Below, piece by piece: positions 46,601-54,106 of a stretch of DNA of 64,000 nt. A model generated the notes under the pieces. That model had not been told where the DNA came from and made no database searches. It saw only the letters and a program-made list of their open reading frames with translations. Source of the stretch: Sphingopyxis sp. OAS728 (GTDB taxonomy: Bacteria > Pseudomonadota > Alphaproteobacteria > Sphingomonadales > Sphingomonadaceae); assembly GCF_014873485.1 (NCBI RefSeq), contig NZ_JADBDT010000001.1, forward strand, positions 4,768,501 through 4,832,500, given 5' to 3'. Position 1 is the first letter of the stretch, and every line of letters starts with the position of its first letter. A program made the position numbers and the translations under genes.

Positions 46601-46748
46601 CGGCGGCCTCGGCGGCGACATGCGGTGGCGCGTCGGGGTGCGCAACATCACCAATGAAAAGCCGCCGCTGTCGTCCGAAGGCTATCTGGGGTCGCTCTAC
46701 AACCCCTATGGCCGCTACTGGTACAGCTCGGTCACCACGGAGTTTTGA
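43656..46748 (+). CDS. TonB-dependent outer-membrane receptor (large)
   Basis: A 1030-residue receptor with a signal peptide (cleavage near SAPALAQTA), GDIVVVGTRIEGARVTEALPV as TonB-box region, an N-terminal plug with VNLRSLGVGNTLVLLNGRRI and LEVLLDGAAALYGSDAVAGVVN, and a barrel ending YWYSSVTTEF. Such large receptors import complex organic matter in sphingomonads. GGGGAGAG precedes ATG 43656. It lies between dctA and an SGNH hydrolase with minimal gaps, so it is probably expressed with them under DctBD control. Confidence 0.92.
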   Translation: MKRTMGTMLLASTAICLLASAPALAQTAEADPAAEAADAIGPQPDGEAAGDIVVVGTRIEGARVTEALPVVVVNQDKLDAIGAVSGDELIRNIPQMGDVSFNPGNNAQTSNAARGDVGSVNLRSLGVGNTLVLLNGRRIVTHPASQGLSDTGTVPVLSYNSNAIPTTGLDRLEVLLDGAAALYGSDAVAGVVNTVLKDNYDGLRMQAQYGGAEGTHLREFQGNILAGKSFARGNITASFEYTDRSALRAEDQHFTASANLRPLFADYPDFADSLTPDARATRGAWPALQVPVTGGRPRRGATNLTTAAGAFTVRPTRLGGCTQALTADLCLVNTALATNNAFRDLRYDTAVGTTVMPSVKRYNAFVNGHYDVTDDLTLFGEFGYYRSNTTRIQPPVINLNQIWIPASNYYNPFGATTINGQPNPNRIPGLVNVPAAGLPVLLTTYRFVDTGPQAVKVSGEQLRGLIGVRGEVAGFKWDSAFVYSEASAVDSSLAVRSSALQQSLALATPDAYNPFNGGCIDSLSSGDCTPSSQAAIDAITFQLQRRSKTTLTMGDFRASRADLLTLPGGDVGVAFGLEVRRETQRDDRDSAVDGSSPFIDAVSGAVTISDAAAVSDNPDTYGKRTVAAGYAELAVPLVSEEMNIPLVRRFDVQLAGRFEHYSDFGSVARPKIAAAWDVVDGVRFRGSFSQGFRAPNLEQVNAVEYARLATSQDFLRCEVDLRAGRIPNFTACGNNVGYSRRVSGNPDLKPEKSTNYNLGAVFEPTFLPSDLGRMTFTVDYWSIKQKGIVGILGNDTAVALDYLLRLQGSSNPNVIRAAPDADDIAEFAGTGIAPVGAITTVRDQFINLQPQTVRGLDFAFYWQSPKTDVGKFDFSVNATRLLKFSRAPGDAVDMLVAAREAGDINAGTPLPETQNLIEANGRPKWRGTASLTWSLGQFQIGAFARYTGAVDETAFVDADGNPWRVKSQLTGNLYAQVRIKDAGGLGGDMRWRVGVRNITNEKPPLSSEGYLGSLYNPYGRYWYSSVTTEF

Positions 46749-46749
46749 T

Positions 46750-47679
46750 ATGAAATACGGGCACGGCATCTGGTTCCTGATCGGCGCTGCCGCGCTCGCC
46801 GTCGCGCCGGCGGCAACGGCAAAGGAGAGCGCGCCCGCGCCGACCGCCGCCGGCGCGACCCCCTCCGCCCCAACGAAGGCGGCGCCGAAGACGATCCTGT
46901 TCATCGGCAACAGCTTCACGCAGGGTGCCCATTCGGCCGCCCGCAACTGGCGCGCGGGGTCGGTCACCGACCTCAACAATGCCGGCTACGGCGGCGTGCC
47001 CGCACTGTTCAAACTCTTCGCTGAGCAGGCGGGTCTCGATTATCGGGTGAGCCTCGAAACGCAGGGCGGCAAGTCATTGGGCTTCCATTACGACGAGCGG
47101 CGCCAGCTGTTCGACAGGGCGTGGGACATCGTCGTGCTGCAGGAATTCAGCACGCTCGACCGCGCGAAGCCCGGCGATCCGACGGACTATATGCGCAATG
47201 TCGGCCGGCTGGCGTCGCTGTTCAAGGCGCGCAATCCAGCGGTCGACATCCGCCTCGCCGCGACTTGGTCGCGCGCCGATCAAATCTACAAATCCGAGGG
47301 TCCTTGGTACGGAAAGCCGGTGACGTCGATGGCCGATGACCTTCGCGCCGCGGCCGACCGCGCACGATCCGCCACTCCGTCCGTGGCGGGTATCGTGCCG
47401 GTCGGCCAGGCCTGGAACCGCGCGATGACGACGGGCGTCGCGGACCCCAATCCCTATGACGGGATCGGCTATGGCCAGCTCGATCTGTGGGCGTACGACC
47501 ATTATCACGCGAGCGTCGCGGGCTACTATCTCTCGGCGCTCGTGACCTTCGGCGCGATTACCGGCATCGATCCGACGACGCTCGGCGCGAAGGAGAAGGG
47601 CGCCGATGAGTTGGGGCTTTCGGATGCGCAGGCCGCAGCGCTGCAACGCGTCGCGCGCGACACGCTCGCAAACGGATAA
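46750..47679 (+). CDS. SGNH/GDSL-like hydrolase, exported
   Basis: A 309-residue protein with a signal peptide (cleavage near APAATAKES). Block I is ILFIGNSFTQGAHS, the nucleophile Ser region of SGNH hydrolases in the IGNSFT variant. A Gly-containing block is NNAGYGGVPALF, and the C-terminal catalytic pair is in DLWAYDHYHAS (Asp-x-x-His type). These enzymes remove acyl or other esters from glycans and small molecules. It begins one base after the TonB receptor stop codon. An ester-linked dicarboxylate released outside the cell and taken up by DctA would unify the operon, but that is inference. Confidence 0.8.
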   Translation: MKYGHGIWFLIGAAALAVAPAATAKESAPAPTAAGATPSAPTKAAPKTILFIGNSFTQGAHSAARNWRAGSVTDLNNAGYGGVPALFKLFAEQAGLDYRVSLETQGGKSLGFHYDERRQLFDRAWDIVVLQEFSTLDRAKPGDPTDYMRNVGRLASLFKARNPAVDIRLAATWSRADQIYKSEGPWYGKPVTSMADDLRAAADRARSATPSVAGIVPVGQAWNRAMTTGVADPNPYDGIGYGQLDLWAYDHYHASVAGYYLSALVTFGAITGIDPTTLGAKEKGADELGLSDAQAAALQRVARDTLANG

Positions 47680-48070
47680 TCGGGCTTCGGGAAAAAGGGA
47701 GCCGGACAGGTAGGATGCTCGCCTGCCAATTCGTTGGCCGCAGGAAGAAACCGGAAAAACTCCTGCGTTCATCATCTCTGTCGCGTCCGATTAACACGGC
47801 TCCACGAAGTTCGCAGCATCAGCCGATGCGGTCGAGACGAACCGCGCAGGGAGGGGGAGGGAGCACGATCCGTCTCGATGAGGCCTTGTACGTCCGGGGC
47901 TTGTGCGTTGGTAAGGTTCGAGATTTGACCGCCTGATTGTACCAACGGTACCAAAAAACCGGATGGTACAGTGGCTTTCGCACCTCTCAGGTCTGCAGCT
48001 CGCGGGGCCAACTGGCTAAGCCCAACGCAACGGACGCAACCCGCGTCGTCGCAGGGAAAGGGCAAGTGCC
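47680..48070. promoter_or_regulatory. Gene-free stretch with TGTACCA/TGGTACA motifs
   Basis: No gene is seen. The useful part is 47925-47970: TTGACC (47925), TGTACCA (47938-47944), GGTACCA (47947-47953) and TGGTACA (47964-47970). Direct repeats plus one inverted copy are the arrangement typical of MocR-type regulators. The same TGGTAC core is found near 55571 and 55727, beside the mocR gene. Start of the NmrA-like gene is 101 bases downstream. Confidence 0.5.
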
Positions 48071-48829
48071 ATGAAAATCGTCGTGATCGGCGGAACCGGG
48101 CTTATCGGTTCGAAAGTCGTCAGCAAACTCAATGCGCAGGGACATCAGGCGGTCGCCGCCGCGCCGAACACCGGCGTGAATACGCTGACCGGCGAGGGAT
48201 TGGCCGAAGTCCTGACGGGCGCCGAGGTCGTCGTCGATCTCGCGAACTCGCCGACCTTTGACGAGGCGGCCATCGATTTCTTCAAGACGGCGGGCCAGAA
48301 TGTCGCCGCGGCCGAAAAGGCTGCGGGCGTCGGCCATCATATCGCGCTGTCGGTCGTCGGGACCGAAAAAATGGCGGTCAGCCCCTATTTCCTTGCCAAG
48401 CAGGCACAGGAAAAGCTGATCCGCGAAAGCGGCATTCCCTACACGATCATTCATGCGACGCAGTTCATGGAATTCCTCCGCGGCATCGGCCAGTCGGCGG
48501 TCGTCGGCGATGAGGTTCACCTGTCGCACGCCTATATCCAGCCGATGGCGGCGGAGGATGTCGCCGATGCGGTGACCGCGGTCGCGCTCGCCGCGCCCGC
48601 GAACGGCATGGTCGAGATCGGCGGCCCCGAAAAATTCCATCTCGACGAGATCATCGGAAAGGTGATGGCCTTCGACGGCGACACCCGCCCGATCGTGATC
48701 GATCCCGAGGCGCGCTATTTCGGGCTGCGCCTCGAGGATGACTCGCTGATCCCGGGGCCTGGCGCCAAGCTCGGCTCGACGCGCTTCGACTGGTGGCTCG
48801 AAAACGTCCCGCCGCCGCCGAAGAAATAA
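48071..48829 (+). CDS. NmrA-like NAD(P)-binding protein (atypical SDR)
   Basis: A 252-residue atypical SDR starting MKIVVIGGTGLIGSKVVSKL with GGTGLIG as dinucleotide motif. Then IALSVVGTEKM, YFLAKQAQEKLIRESGIPYTIIHATQF and a C-terminal substrate domain. NmrA/HSCARG relatives sense the NADPH state or reduce quinones and other small molecules. It has a close paralogue at 51863 (shared GGTGLIG, STGVNT-type segment, GEGLAE.L.GA..VVD). It probably forms an operon with the membrane protein and AhpD-like gene that follow. Confidence 0.85.
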   Translation: MKIVVIGGTGLIGSKVVSKLNAQGHQAVAAAPNTGVNTLTGEGLAEVLTGAEVVVDLANSPTFDEAAIDFFKTAGQNVAAAEKAAGVGHHIALSVVGTEKMAVSPYFLAKQAQEKLIRESGIPYTIIHATQFMEFLRGIGQSAVVGDEVHLSHAYIQPMAAEDVADAVTAVALAAPANGMVEIGGPEKFHLDEIIGKVMAFDGDTRPIVIDPEARYFGLRLEDDSLIPGPGAKLGSTRFDWWLENVPPPPKK

Positions 48830-48859
48830 TCACGACCGCGATTTCCAGGGGAGAATATC

Positions 48860-49285
48860 ATGCTCAAGACGATCTGCATCTGGACCGCCATCATCCTCGG
48901 CATCGGGGCCGAGGCGAACGGGCTTTTCATGCTCTGGTCGCCCGGCGACTGGTATCTCGCGGTGCCGGGCGTCACGACGACCGGCCCGTTCAACCAGCAC
49001 TTCATTCGCGACATCGGACTGATCTTCCTGTTCGTGGGGACGTCGCTTCTCGTCGGCGCCTTCCGTCCGCAGTATCGCGTGCTGCTGTGGACGACCGCGA
49101 CGCTGTGGCTCTGGGGCCACGCGTTCTTCCACTTCTGGGAAGTCGCGGTCGGCATTTGCGGTCCGGACGCCATCGCTCGCGATTTCCCGGCGGTCACCTT
49201 GCCCGCGATCCTGACGGCACTGCTCAGCCTTTGGGCCGTTGCTGACGCGCGGCAGGAGCGCTCGCGCACCGCTGCCATTCTGTAG
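48860..49285 (+). CDS. Small membrane protein, four predicted helices, unknown function
   Basis: A 141-residue hydrophobic protein. Hydrophobic stretches are ICIWTAIILGIGAEANGLFM, LIFLFVGTSLLVGAF, LLWTTATLWLWGHAFFHFW and LPAILTALLSLWAV. Conserved-looking polar residues are in FNQHFIRDIGL and GHAFFHFWE, which could bind haem or metal. I do not recognise a named family. CAGGGGAGAATATC precedes ATG 48860. It lies between an NmrA-like gene and an AhpD-like gene with short gaps. Confidence 0.78.
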   Translation: MLKTICIWTAIILGIGAEANGLFMLWSPGDWYLAVPGVTTTGPFNQHFIRDIGLIFLFVGTSLLVGAFRPQYRVLLWTTATLWLWGHAFFHFWEVAVGICGPDAIARDFPAVTLPAILTALLSLWAVADARQERSRTAAIL

Positions 49286-49313
49286 TCCGCCGAGAATACC
49301 AAGGAGAAAAATT

Positions 49314-49772
49314 ATGACCCCCCGTATGAATATCTTCCAGGCCGCCCCCGACGCGATGAAGGCGATGCTCGCCCTCGAAGCGACCTTCGAAAATTCGGGC
49401 CTCGAACACAGCCTGATCGAACTGGTGAAGCTCCGCGCCTCGCAGATCAACGGCTGCGCCTTTTGCATCCACATGCACGTCACCGATGCGGTGAAGCATG
49501 GCGAAACCCACATGCGCATTCACCTGCTCGACGCATGGCGTGAATCGCCGCTCTACACCGACCGCGAGCGCGCTGCGCTGAACTGGACGGAATCGCTGAC
49601 CGGCATCGCCGAAACCGGTGCGCCCGACGAGGATTACGAACTGCTGAAGGCGCATTTCGACGACAAGCAGATCGCGTATCTGACGGTCGCGGTTGCCGCG
49701 ATCAACTTCTGGAACACAGTCCAGATCAGCCTTCGCGCCGTTCATCCGGTCGAACAGGCGGCCGCGGCCTAA
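49314..49772 (+). CDS. AhpD-like carboxymuconolactone-decarboxylase-family protein
   Basis: A 152-residue AhpD-like protein with the active CxxCxxxH motif in NGCAFCIHMHVTDAVKHG and LIELVKLRASQ before it, RERAALNWTESLTGI after it. Proteins with this motif act as alkylhydroperoxidase-like or thiol-disulfide reducing enzymes. Unlike the CMD-like protein at 5362, both cysteines are present. AAGGAG lies 7 bases before the start codon. It is probably the last gene of the NmrA/membrane protein operon; two strong hairpins follow. Confidence 0.87.
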   Translation: MTPRMNIFQAAPDAMKAMLALEATFENSGLEHSLIELVKLRASQINGCAFCIHMHVTDAVKHGETHMRIHLLDAWRESPLYTDRERAALNWTESLTGIAETGAPDEDYELLKAHFDDKQIAYLTVAVAAINFWNTVQISLRAVHPVEQAAAA

Positions 49773-49783
49773 TCAGCCCCCGG

Positions 49784-49857
49784 GTGCTGGACCCGCTGAC
49801 CCTGCTGTCCAGCACCGACCCCGGCCGCTGGGGCACCGCCCTCCGGTGTCCCAGCGG
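49784..49857 (+). terminator. Two tandem hairpins after the AhpD-like gene
   Basis: GTGCTGGAC (49784-49792) pairs with GTCCAGCAC (49807-49815). CCGCTGGGGCACC (49825-49837) pairs with GGTGTCCCAGCGG (49845-49857) with one G-U. There is no T-run, so they may terminate weakly, protect the messenger end, or regulate the GST that starts 22 bases later. Confidence 0.5.
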
Positions 49858-49878
49858 CTCCCCGTCAGGAGATGATCG

Positions 49879-50463
49879 ATGAAGCTCTATTATTGCCCTT
49901 GGGCCTGCAGCCTGGCCGCCCATATCGCGCTCTACGAAGCGAGCGTCCCGTTCGAGAATGAGAGCGTCGACATCCGGACGAAAATCACCGCGAGCGGCGG
50001 GGATTTCAACAAGGTCACGCCCAAGGGCTATGTACCGGCGCTCGAGCTCGACAATGGCGAAATCCTGACCGAAAATATCGCGGTTCTCGATTATCTCGCG
50101 GGCATCTACCCGCAGTTCGGCGTCGAAGGCCCGCTCGGCCGCACGCGGCTGGTCGAGGCGCTGGCTTATATCTCGACCGAGTTCCACAAGAGCTACAAGC
50201 CCTATTGGCACAACGGCACCGACGAGCAGAAAGCGGTCGCGAGCGCCTATATTACCGGCCGGATGCGCTTGTTCGGCGGCACGATCAAGGGCGACTATCT
50301 GTTTGGCGACCATCCGACCGTTGCCGATTTCTATTTGTTCGTGAACACGCGCTGGGCCGAACGCTTCGGCGTCGAGATTCCGCCCGCGATCGCGGCGATC
50401 CACGAACGGCTGAACGCGCGGCCCGCAGTGCAGGCGACGCTCAAGGCCGAAGGGCTCGCTTAA
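49879..50463 (+). CDS. Glutathione S-transferase (beta-class-like)
   Basis: A 194-residue GST starting MKLYYCPWACSLAAHIALYE. The Cys in the YCPWACSLA segment matches the beta-class catalytic Cys position. Then PKGYVPALELDNGEILTENIAVLDYLA and a C-domain with HPTVADFYLFVNTRWA. Beta-class enzymes detoxify electrophiles and can have thiol transferase activity. CAGGAGATGATCG precedes ATG 49879. It differs in class from the four GSTs of the first island. Confidence 0.9.
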   Translation: MKLYYCPWACSLAAHIALYEASVPFENESVDIRTKITASGGDFNKVTPKGYVPALELDNGEILTENIAVLDYLAGIYPQFGVEGPLGRTRLVEALAYISTEFHKSYKPYWHNGTDEQKAVASAYITGRMRLFGGTIKGDYLFGDHPTVADFYLFVNTRWAERFGVEIPPAIAAIHERLNARPAVQATLKAEGLA

Positions 50464-50547
50464 CCGCGGGGCGTCTTCGCCGCTCCTGCATCCGCGCGCT
50501 TTCTGTTATGCGGGGGTTGATCAGCCGCTGCGATACCGGAGAATCTC

Positions 50548-51771
50548 ATGCCGACGCGCCCCTTCGACTTTCATAACGCCGCCGGTCACCGCCTGTCGGG
50601 CCGTCTCGAGCTGCCGGTCGGTTCGACCAAGGCGTGGGCGCTGTTCGCGCACTGCTTCACGTGCGGGAAGGATAACAAGGCTGCGGTGCGGATATCGCGC
50701 CGGCTCGCGGGTGCCGGCATCGGCGTCTTGCGCTTCGACTTCACCGGGCTGGGCGCCAGCGAAGGCGAGTTTGGCGCGTCGGGATTCAGCCATAATGTGA
50801 AGGATCTGGTCGACGCGGCGGGCGCGATGGCCGACGCCGGGATGCCGCCGATGCTGCTCGTCGGGCACAGCCTGGGCGGAGCAGCGGTCATCGCGGCCAT
50901 GGAATCGCTGCCCGGCATTCACGCCGTCGCAACGATCGCGGCGCCCTTCGATGTCGAGCATGCGCTTCACCAGTTCGATCCCGAAGGGTTGAAGACGATC
51001 GAGCGCGAGGGAAGCGGGGTCGTGGCGATCGGCAGTCGGCCGTTCACCGTCCACAAGGAATTCGTCGCCAGCCTGCGCGAACAGGATCAGGGCGCGCGCC
51101 TCGCAAAGCTGAAGCGGCCGCTGCTGCTGCTCCATTCGCCGATCGACCAGGTGGTCGGGATCGAAAATGTCACCAGCATGTATCTCGCGGCAAAGCACCC
51201 CAAGAGCTTCGTCTCGCTCGACGGCGCAGACCATCTCCTGACCGATGCGCGCGATGCCGATTTCGCCGCCGACATGATATCGGCCTGGGCCAGCCGCTAC
51301 CTGCCGGCGACCCCGCCGACTGCGGCCAGCCAGTTCGATGCCGAGGCCGAGGAGACGCGGCTCGGCAAGTTCCAGCTCGCAATGCGCGCGGGCAAGGCCG
51401 CTTTCATCGCCGACGAGCCCGAAAGCGCCGGCGGGCTCGGTTCGGGGCCGACGCCGTTCAATCTCCTGTCCGCAGCGCTCGCCGCCTGCACGACGATGAC
51501 CTTGCGCCTCTATGCCGACCGCAAGGGCTGGCCGGTCGACCGGATCCGCACCGGCGTGACGCACCGCAAGGAAAAGGGCGAAGAAAAGCCCGACATCTTC
51601 AGCCGCCGCGTCGAGATCGAAGGCACGCTCGACGATGCGCAGCATGCGGAGCTGATCAGCGTCGCCGATCGCTGCCCGGTGCATCGCACGCTCGAGACGG
51701 GATCGCGCTTCGAGGCGACCGAGGCGGGATGGGAGGATCCTTTGGTGCCGGAGGATGAAACGCCCGCTTAG
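50548..51771 (+). CDS. Bifunctional alpha/beta hydrolase / OsmC-family protein
   Basis: A 407-residue fusion. Residues about 1-255 are an alpha/beta hydrolase with the nucleophile elbow GHSLGG and a C-terminal DGADHLL. Residues about 270-400 are an OsmC domain with the two peroxidatic cysteines in ALAACTTMTLRLYA and DRCPVHRTLE. OsmC proteins reduce organic peroxides. This fusion is known in many Proteobacteria; the link between the two activities is unclear. ACCGGAGAATCTC precedes ATG 50548. It fits the redox theme of its neighbours. Confidence 0.92.
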   Translation: MPTRPFDFHNAAGHRLSGRLELPVGSTKAWALFAHCFTCGKDNKAAVRISRRLAGAGIGVLRFDFTGLGASEGEFGASGFSHNVKDLVDAAGAMADAGMPPMLLVGHSLGGAAVIAAMESLPGIHAVATIAAPFDVEHALHQFDPEGLKTIEREGSGVVAIGSRPFTVHKEFVASLREQDQGARLAKLKRPLLLLHSPIDQVVGIENVTSMYLAAKHPKSFVSLDGADHLLTDARDADFAADMISAWASRYLPATPPTAASQFDAEAEETRLGKFQLAMRAGKAAFIADEPESAGGLGSGPTPFNLLSAALAACTTMTLRLYADRKGWPVDRIRTGVTHRKEKGEEKPDIFSRRVEIEGTLDDAQHAELISVADRCPVHRTLETGSRFEATEAGWEDPLVPEDETPA

Positions 51772-51862
51772 TGCAGGGCGATTGTCCGCTCTCGGTTCTG
51801 CCATGACCGCTCCCGCCGGGATAAATTGCTGACACGGCAATTGCATCGCGGAGTGAAATGTC

Positions 51863-52612
51863 ATGAAAATCACCATCATCGGAGGAACCGGCCTGATCGG
51901 CCGCCGGCTCGCTGCACGTCTGCGCGATGCGGGCCACGATGTCGTCGCCGCGGCACGGTCGACCGGCGTCAACACGATCAGCGGAGAAGGGCTGGCCGAA
52001 GCGCTCGAAGGCGCGGACGTCGTCGTCGATGCGTCGAATTCGGGCTATGGTGACGCCGCCGACATGCGGCGCTTCTTCGCAGCTTCGAGCGACAATGTCC
52101 TCGCTGCCGCCCGCGCGGCGTCGGTCGGGCATTTCATCGCGCTGTCGGCGGTCGGTGCGGAAACGCTGAACGGCGGCTATTTCCAGGCCAAGCGCGGGCA
52201 GGAGGAACGGATATTGGATGCCGGCGTCCCCTTTACGATAGTCCGCTCGACGCCCTTTTTCGAGTTCGTCTACAAGATCGTCGACGCGAGCGGCGAGGGC
52301 GACCGGATGCGGCTCGCGCCAGTGACCATGCAGCCGATCGCCGCCGACGACGTGGTCGAAGCGTTGGCCGGCTTCGTGACCGAAGCGCCGGCGAACGATG
52401 TCGTCGAGATTGCCGGGCCCGACACCTTCGGTCTTTCCGACCTCGCGCTCGAAATCCTGACCGCCAATGAGGATCCGCGCTGGATCTCGGTCGACCCCGA
52501 CGCGCTATACTTCGGTGCGCATTTCGATGGCGAACCGCTTACTTGCGACCGCCCGCGCGTTGCACCGAAGCGGTTCGACGACTGGCTGCGCGATTGGATC
52601 GCCGTCGTCTGA
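51863..52612 (+). CDS. NmrA-like NAD(P)-binding protein (paralogue of the gene at 48071)
   Basis: A 249-residue atypical SDR starting MKITIIGGTGLIGRRLAARL, with STGVNTISGEGLAEALEGADVVVDASNSG, IALSAVGAETL and GQEERILDAGVPFTIVRSTPF. It is nearly collinear with the protein at 48071, so the two come from a duplication. It stands alone behind GCGGAGTG and ends 3 bases from the convergent DUF1810 gene. The substrate is unknown. Confidence 0.85.
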   Translation: MKITIIGGTGLIGRRLAARLRDAGHDVVAAARSTGVNTISGEGLAEALEGADVVVDASNSGYGDAADMRRFFAASSDNVLAAARAASVGHFIALSAVGAETLNGGYFQAKRGQEERILDAGVPFTIVRSTPFFEFVYKIVDASGEGDRMRLAPVTMQPIAADDVVEALAGFVTEAPANDVVEIAGPDTFGLSDLALEILTANEDPRWISVDPDALYFGAHFDGEPLTCDRPRVAPKRFDDWLRDWIAVV

Positions 52613-52615
52613 GGG

Positions 52616-53038
52616 TCAGGCGTCGCGGTTGATCCGGACGATCGTATCCTCGTCGACCATATTGTCGAACCAGGTGATGAGCACAGAGCGCAAGAGCACC
52701 TCGTTAGATGCCTCGGCAAACAGGGTGAGCGAGGCGTGGAGCTTTGCCGCATCGACATCGCCGAACACCTCGCGCGCGCTCGTCTGCACGAGGCGGAAGA
52801 GCGTCTCGACGGATTCGCGATACCGGCCCCCGAGCGGCGCGAATTCCAGATAGGCGCGCGCTTCGTCTAGCGATGACAGCGCGTAGGCGCCGTCCTCGCC
52901 GTCCTCGCGGCCCAGCCGCGGGAAGATGAAGTCCATATAGGGCGTGCACATCGCGCCGCGGCGCAGGATGTCTATCGCATCGTCATAGGCTTCGGCCTGC
53001 GCGTTCACGAAGCGTTCGAGATGATATTCGTCGATCAT
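52616..53038 (-). CDS. DUF1810 family protein
   Basis: A 140-residue protein with the DUF1810 pattern: YHLERFVNAQAEAYDDAIDILRRG, then YMDFIFPRLGRE, ALSSLDEARAYLEFAPLGGRYRESVETLF, REVFGDVDAAKLHASLTLF and VDEDTI. DUF1810 is a macrodomain-neighbour-type family of unknown function. The start is ATG 53038 with GCGAGG upstream; it lies 10 bases after the acetyltransferase gene, so the two are co-transcribed. Confidence 0.83.
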   Translation of the reverse strand: MIDEYHLERFVNAQAEAYDDAIDILRRGAMCTPYMDFIFPRLGREDGEDGAYALSSLDEARAYLEFAPLGGRYRESVETLFRLVQTSAREVFGDVDAAKLHASLTLFAEASNEVLLRSVLITWFDNMVDEDTIVRINRDA

Positions 53039-53048
53039 GATGGCCTCG

Positions 53049-53333
53049 CTAGCCGGCAACGACGTCGGCGAATTCGGGATGGCGGCCAAAGAAATTGACC
53101 ATGAACTGACAACGCAGGATCGCCTTGCGCCCAGTCTGCCGCATCAGATGAAACGCCCCTTCGGCGAGCTGCGACGCGATGCCCATGCCCCAGAATTCGG
53201 ACGGCACTTCGGTGTGAATCAGGACCAGCCGGCCCTCCTCGTCGACGCGGTAAAAGGCAGAGGCCGTCGAACCGTCTGGCAAATCGAGTTCGAAACAGCG
53301 CTTTTCGGCATTGTCGATGACTTCGGCGTCCAT
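53049..53333 (-). CDS. Small GNAT-like acetyltransferase (YjdJ/Acetyltransf_CG type)
   Basis: A 94-residue one-domain protein with FELDLPDGSTASAFYRVDE, LIHTEVPSEFWGMGIASQLAEGAFHLMRQ and CQFMVNFFGRHPEFADVVAG. The shape of the (G)MGIASQL segment matches the acetyl-CoA-binding loop of the short GNAT family with the final HPEF..V motif. AAGGGTGAG precedes ATG 53333. It leads the DUF1810 gene on the minus strand. The substrate is unknown. Confidence 0.87.
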   Translation of the reverse strand: MDAEVIDNAEKRCFELDLPDGSTASAFYRVDEEGRLVLIHTEVPSEFWGMGIASQLAEGAFHLMRQTGRKAILRCQFMVNFFGRHPEFADVVAG

Positions 53334-53430
53334 GGCAGCTCACCCTTGTTTGAGAAACATGCGGGTAAACTAAGCCTCCCGCCGCGCGGCGACAGACCCA
53401 AGCTCTGCGGATATGATTGTACTATGTGGT

Positions 53431-54093
53431 TCAGCTCGCCTGCGACAGCATTACCCGCGGTTCGATATTCCCCCAATATTCGGCGAGCGCTGCGAGTTCT
53501 TCCTTCGCGCGGGTCAGTGCGTCGGCGCGCTCGGTTTCGCGCGCGAACTGCAGGGGTTGGGCATCGACGAACGCGGGGTTTGCGACGCCGATGAAGCCGA
53601 AGGCGGCGCGCAGCGCGGGTGTCAGCGCGTCCATCGCGGCAAAAGGTGTTCCGGGACGCAGATCAACGCCGCGGGTGGTCACGAACAGGGTCTTCCTGCC
53701 GCCAAGCATGCCGACAAAGCGGCCATCTTCGGTCGGGACATAGGTCAAGCCGCCGCGAACGATCGCATCGACGAAGCCTTTGAATGCTGCGGGCATCGTC
53801 CAGTTGTGCATCGGCATCGCAAAGAGCAGCGCCTCGGCGTCCAGCAGGCGCCGGCATAACGCATCGGACGCGGTCAGCGCGTCGCGCATCTCGGGCGTCC
53901 GTTCGGCCTCCGGCGTATAGGTCGCGCCGGTGAACAATTCGGTGATCGGCGGCAAAACCTCCGATGCGAGGTCGAGATAATCGATCGACAACGACGGGAT
54001 ATGCGCGCGAAGCTGGTCGACGAAGAAGCGTGACAGCGCCCGCGAGTTCGAGTTCGCGCCCTTGGGGCTGGCGTCAACGTGCAGCAGTCTCAT
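53431..54093 (-). CDS. azoR: FMN-dependent NADH-azoreductase (flavodoxin-like quinone reductase)
   Basis: A 220-residue AzoR-type flavoprotein. It starts MRLLHVDASPKGANSNSRAL with the FMN phosphate-binding SPKG..SNSR segment, then LLFAMPMHNWTMPAAFKGFVDAIVRGG and the ribityl-loop VTTRGV. It reduces quinones and azo compounds with NADH. ATG 54093 follows GGAGAGATGCC. It lies 13 bases after the MocR-type gene and is probably co-transcribed and controlled by it. Confidence 0.9.
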   Translation of the reverse strand: MRLLHVDASPKGANSNSRALSRFFVDQLRAHIPSLSIDYLDLASEVLPPITELFTGATYTPEAERTPEMRDALTASDALCRRLLDAEALLFAMPMHNWTMPAAFKGFVDAIVRGGLTYVPTEDGRFVGMLGGRKTLFVTTRGVDLRPGTPFAAMDALTPALRAAFGFIGVANPAFVDAQPLQFARETERADALTRAKEELAALAEYWGNIEPRVMLSQAS

Positions 54094-54106
54094 GGCATCT
54101 CTCCGT

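Noticed and set aside
45039..46979. 646-codon antisense frame inside the TonB receptor
   Set aside because: High-GC shadow frame with Arg/Ala/Asp/Gly-rich composition; the sense frame is a clear TonB receptor. Similar antisense frames at 31523-33760, 22255-24288, 11622-13157 and 60917-63064 were rejected for the same reason.
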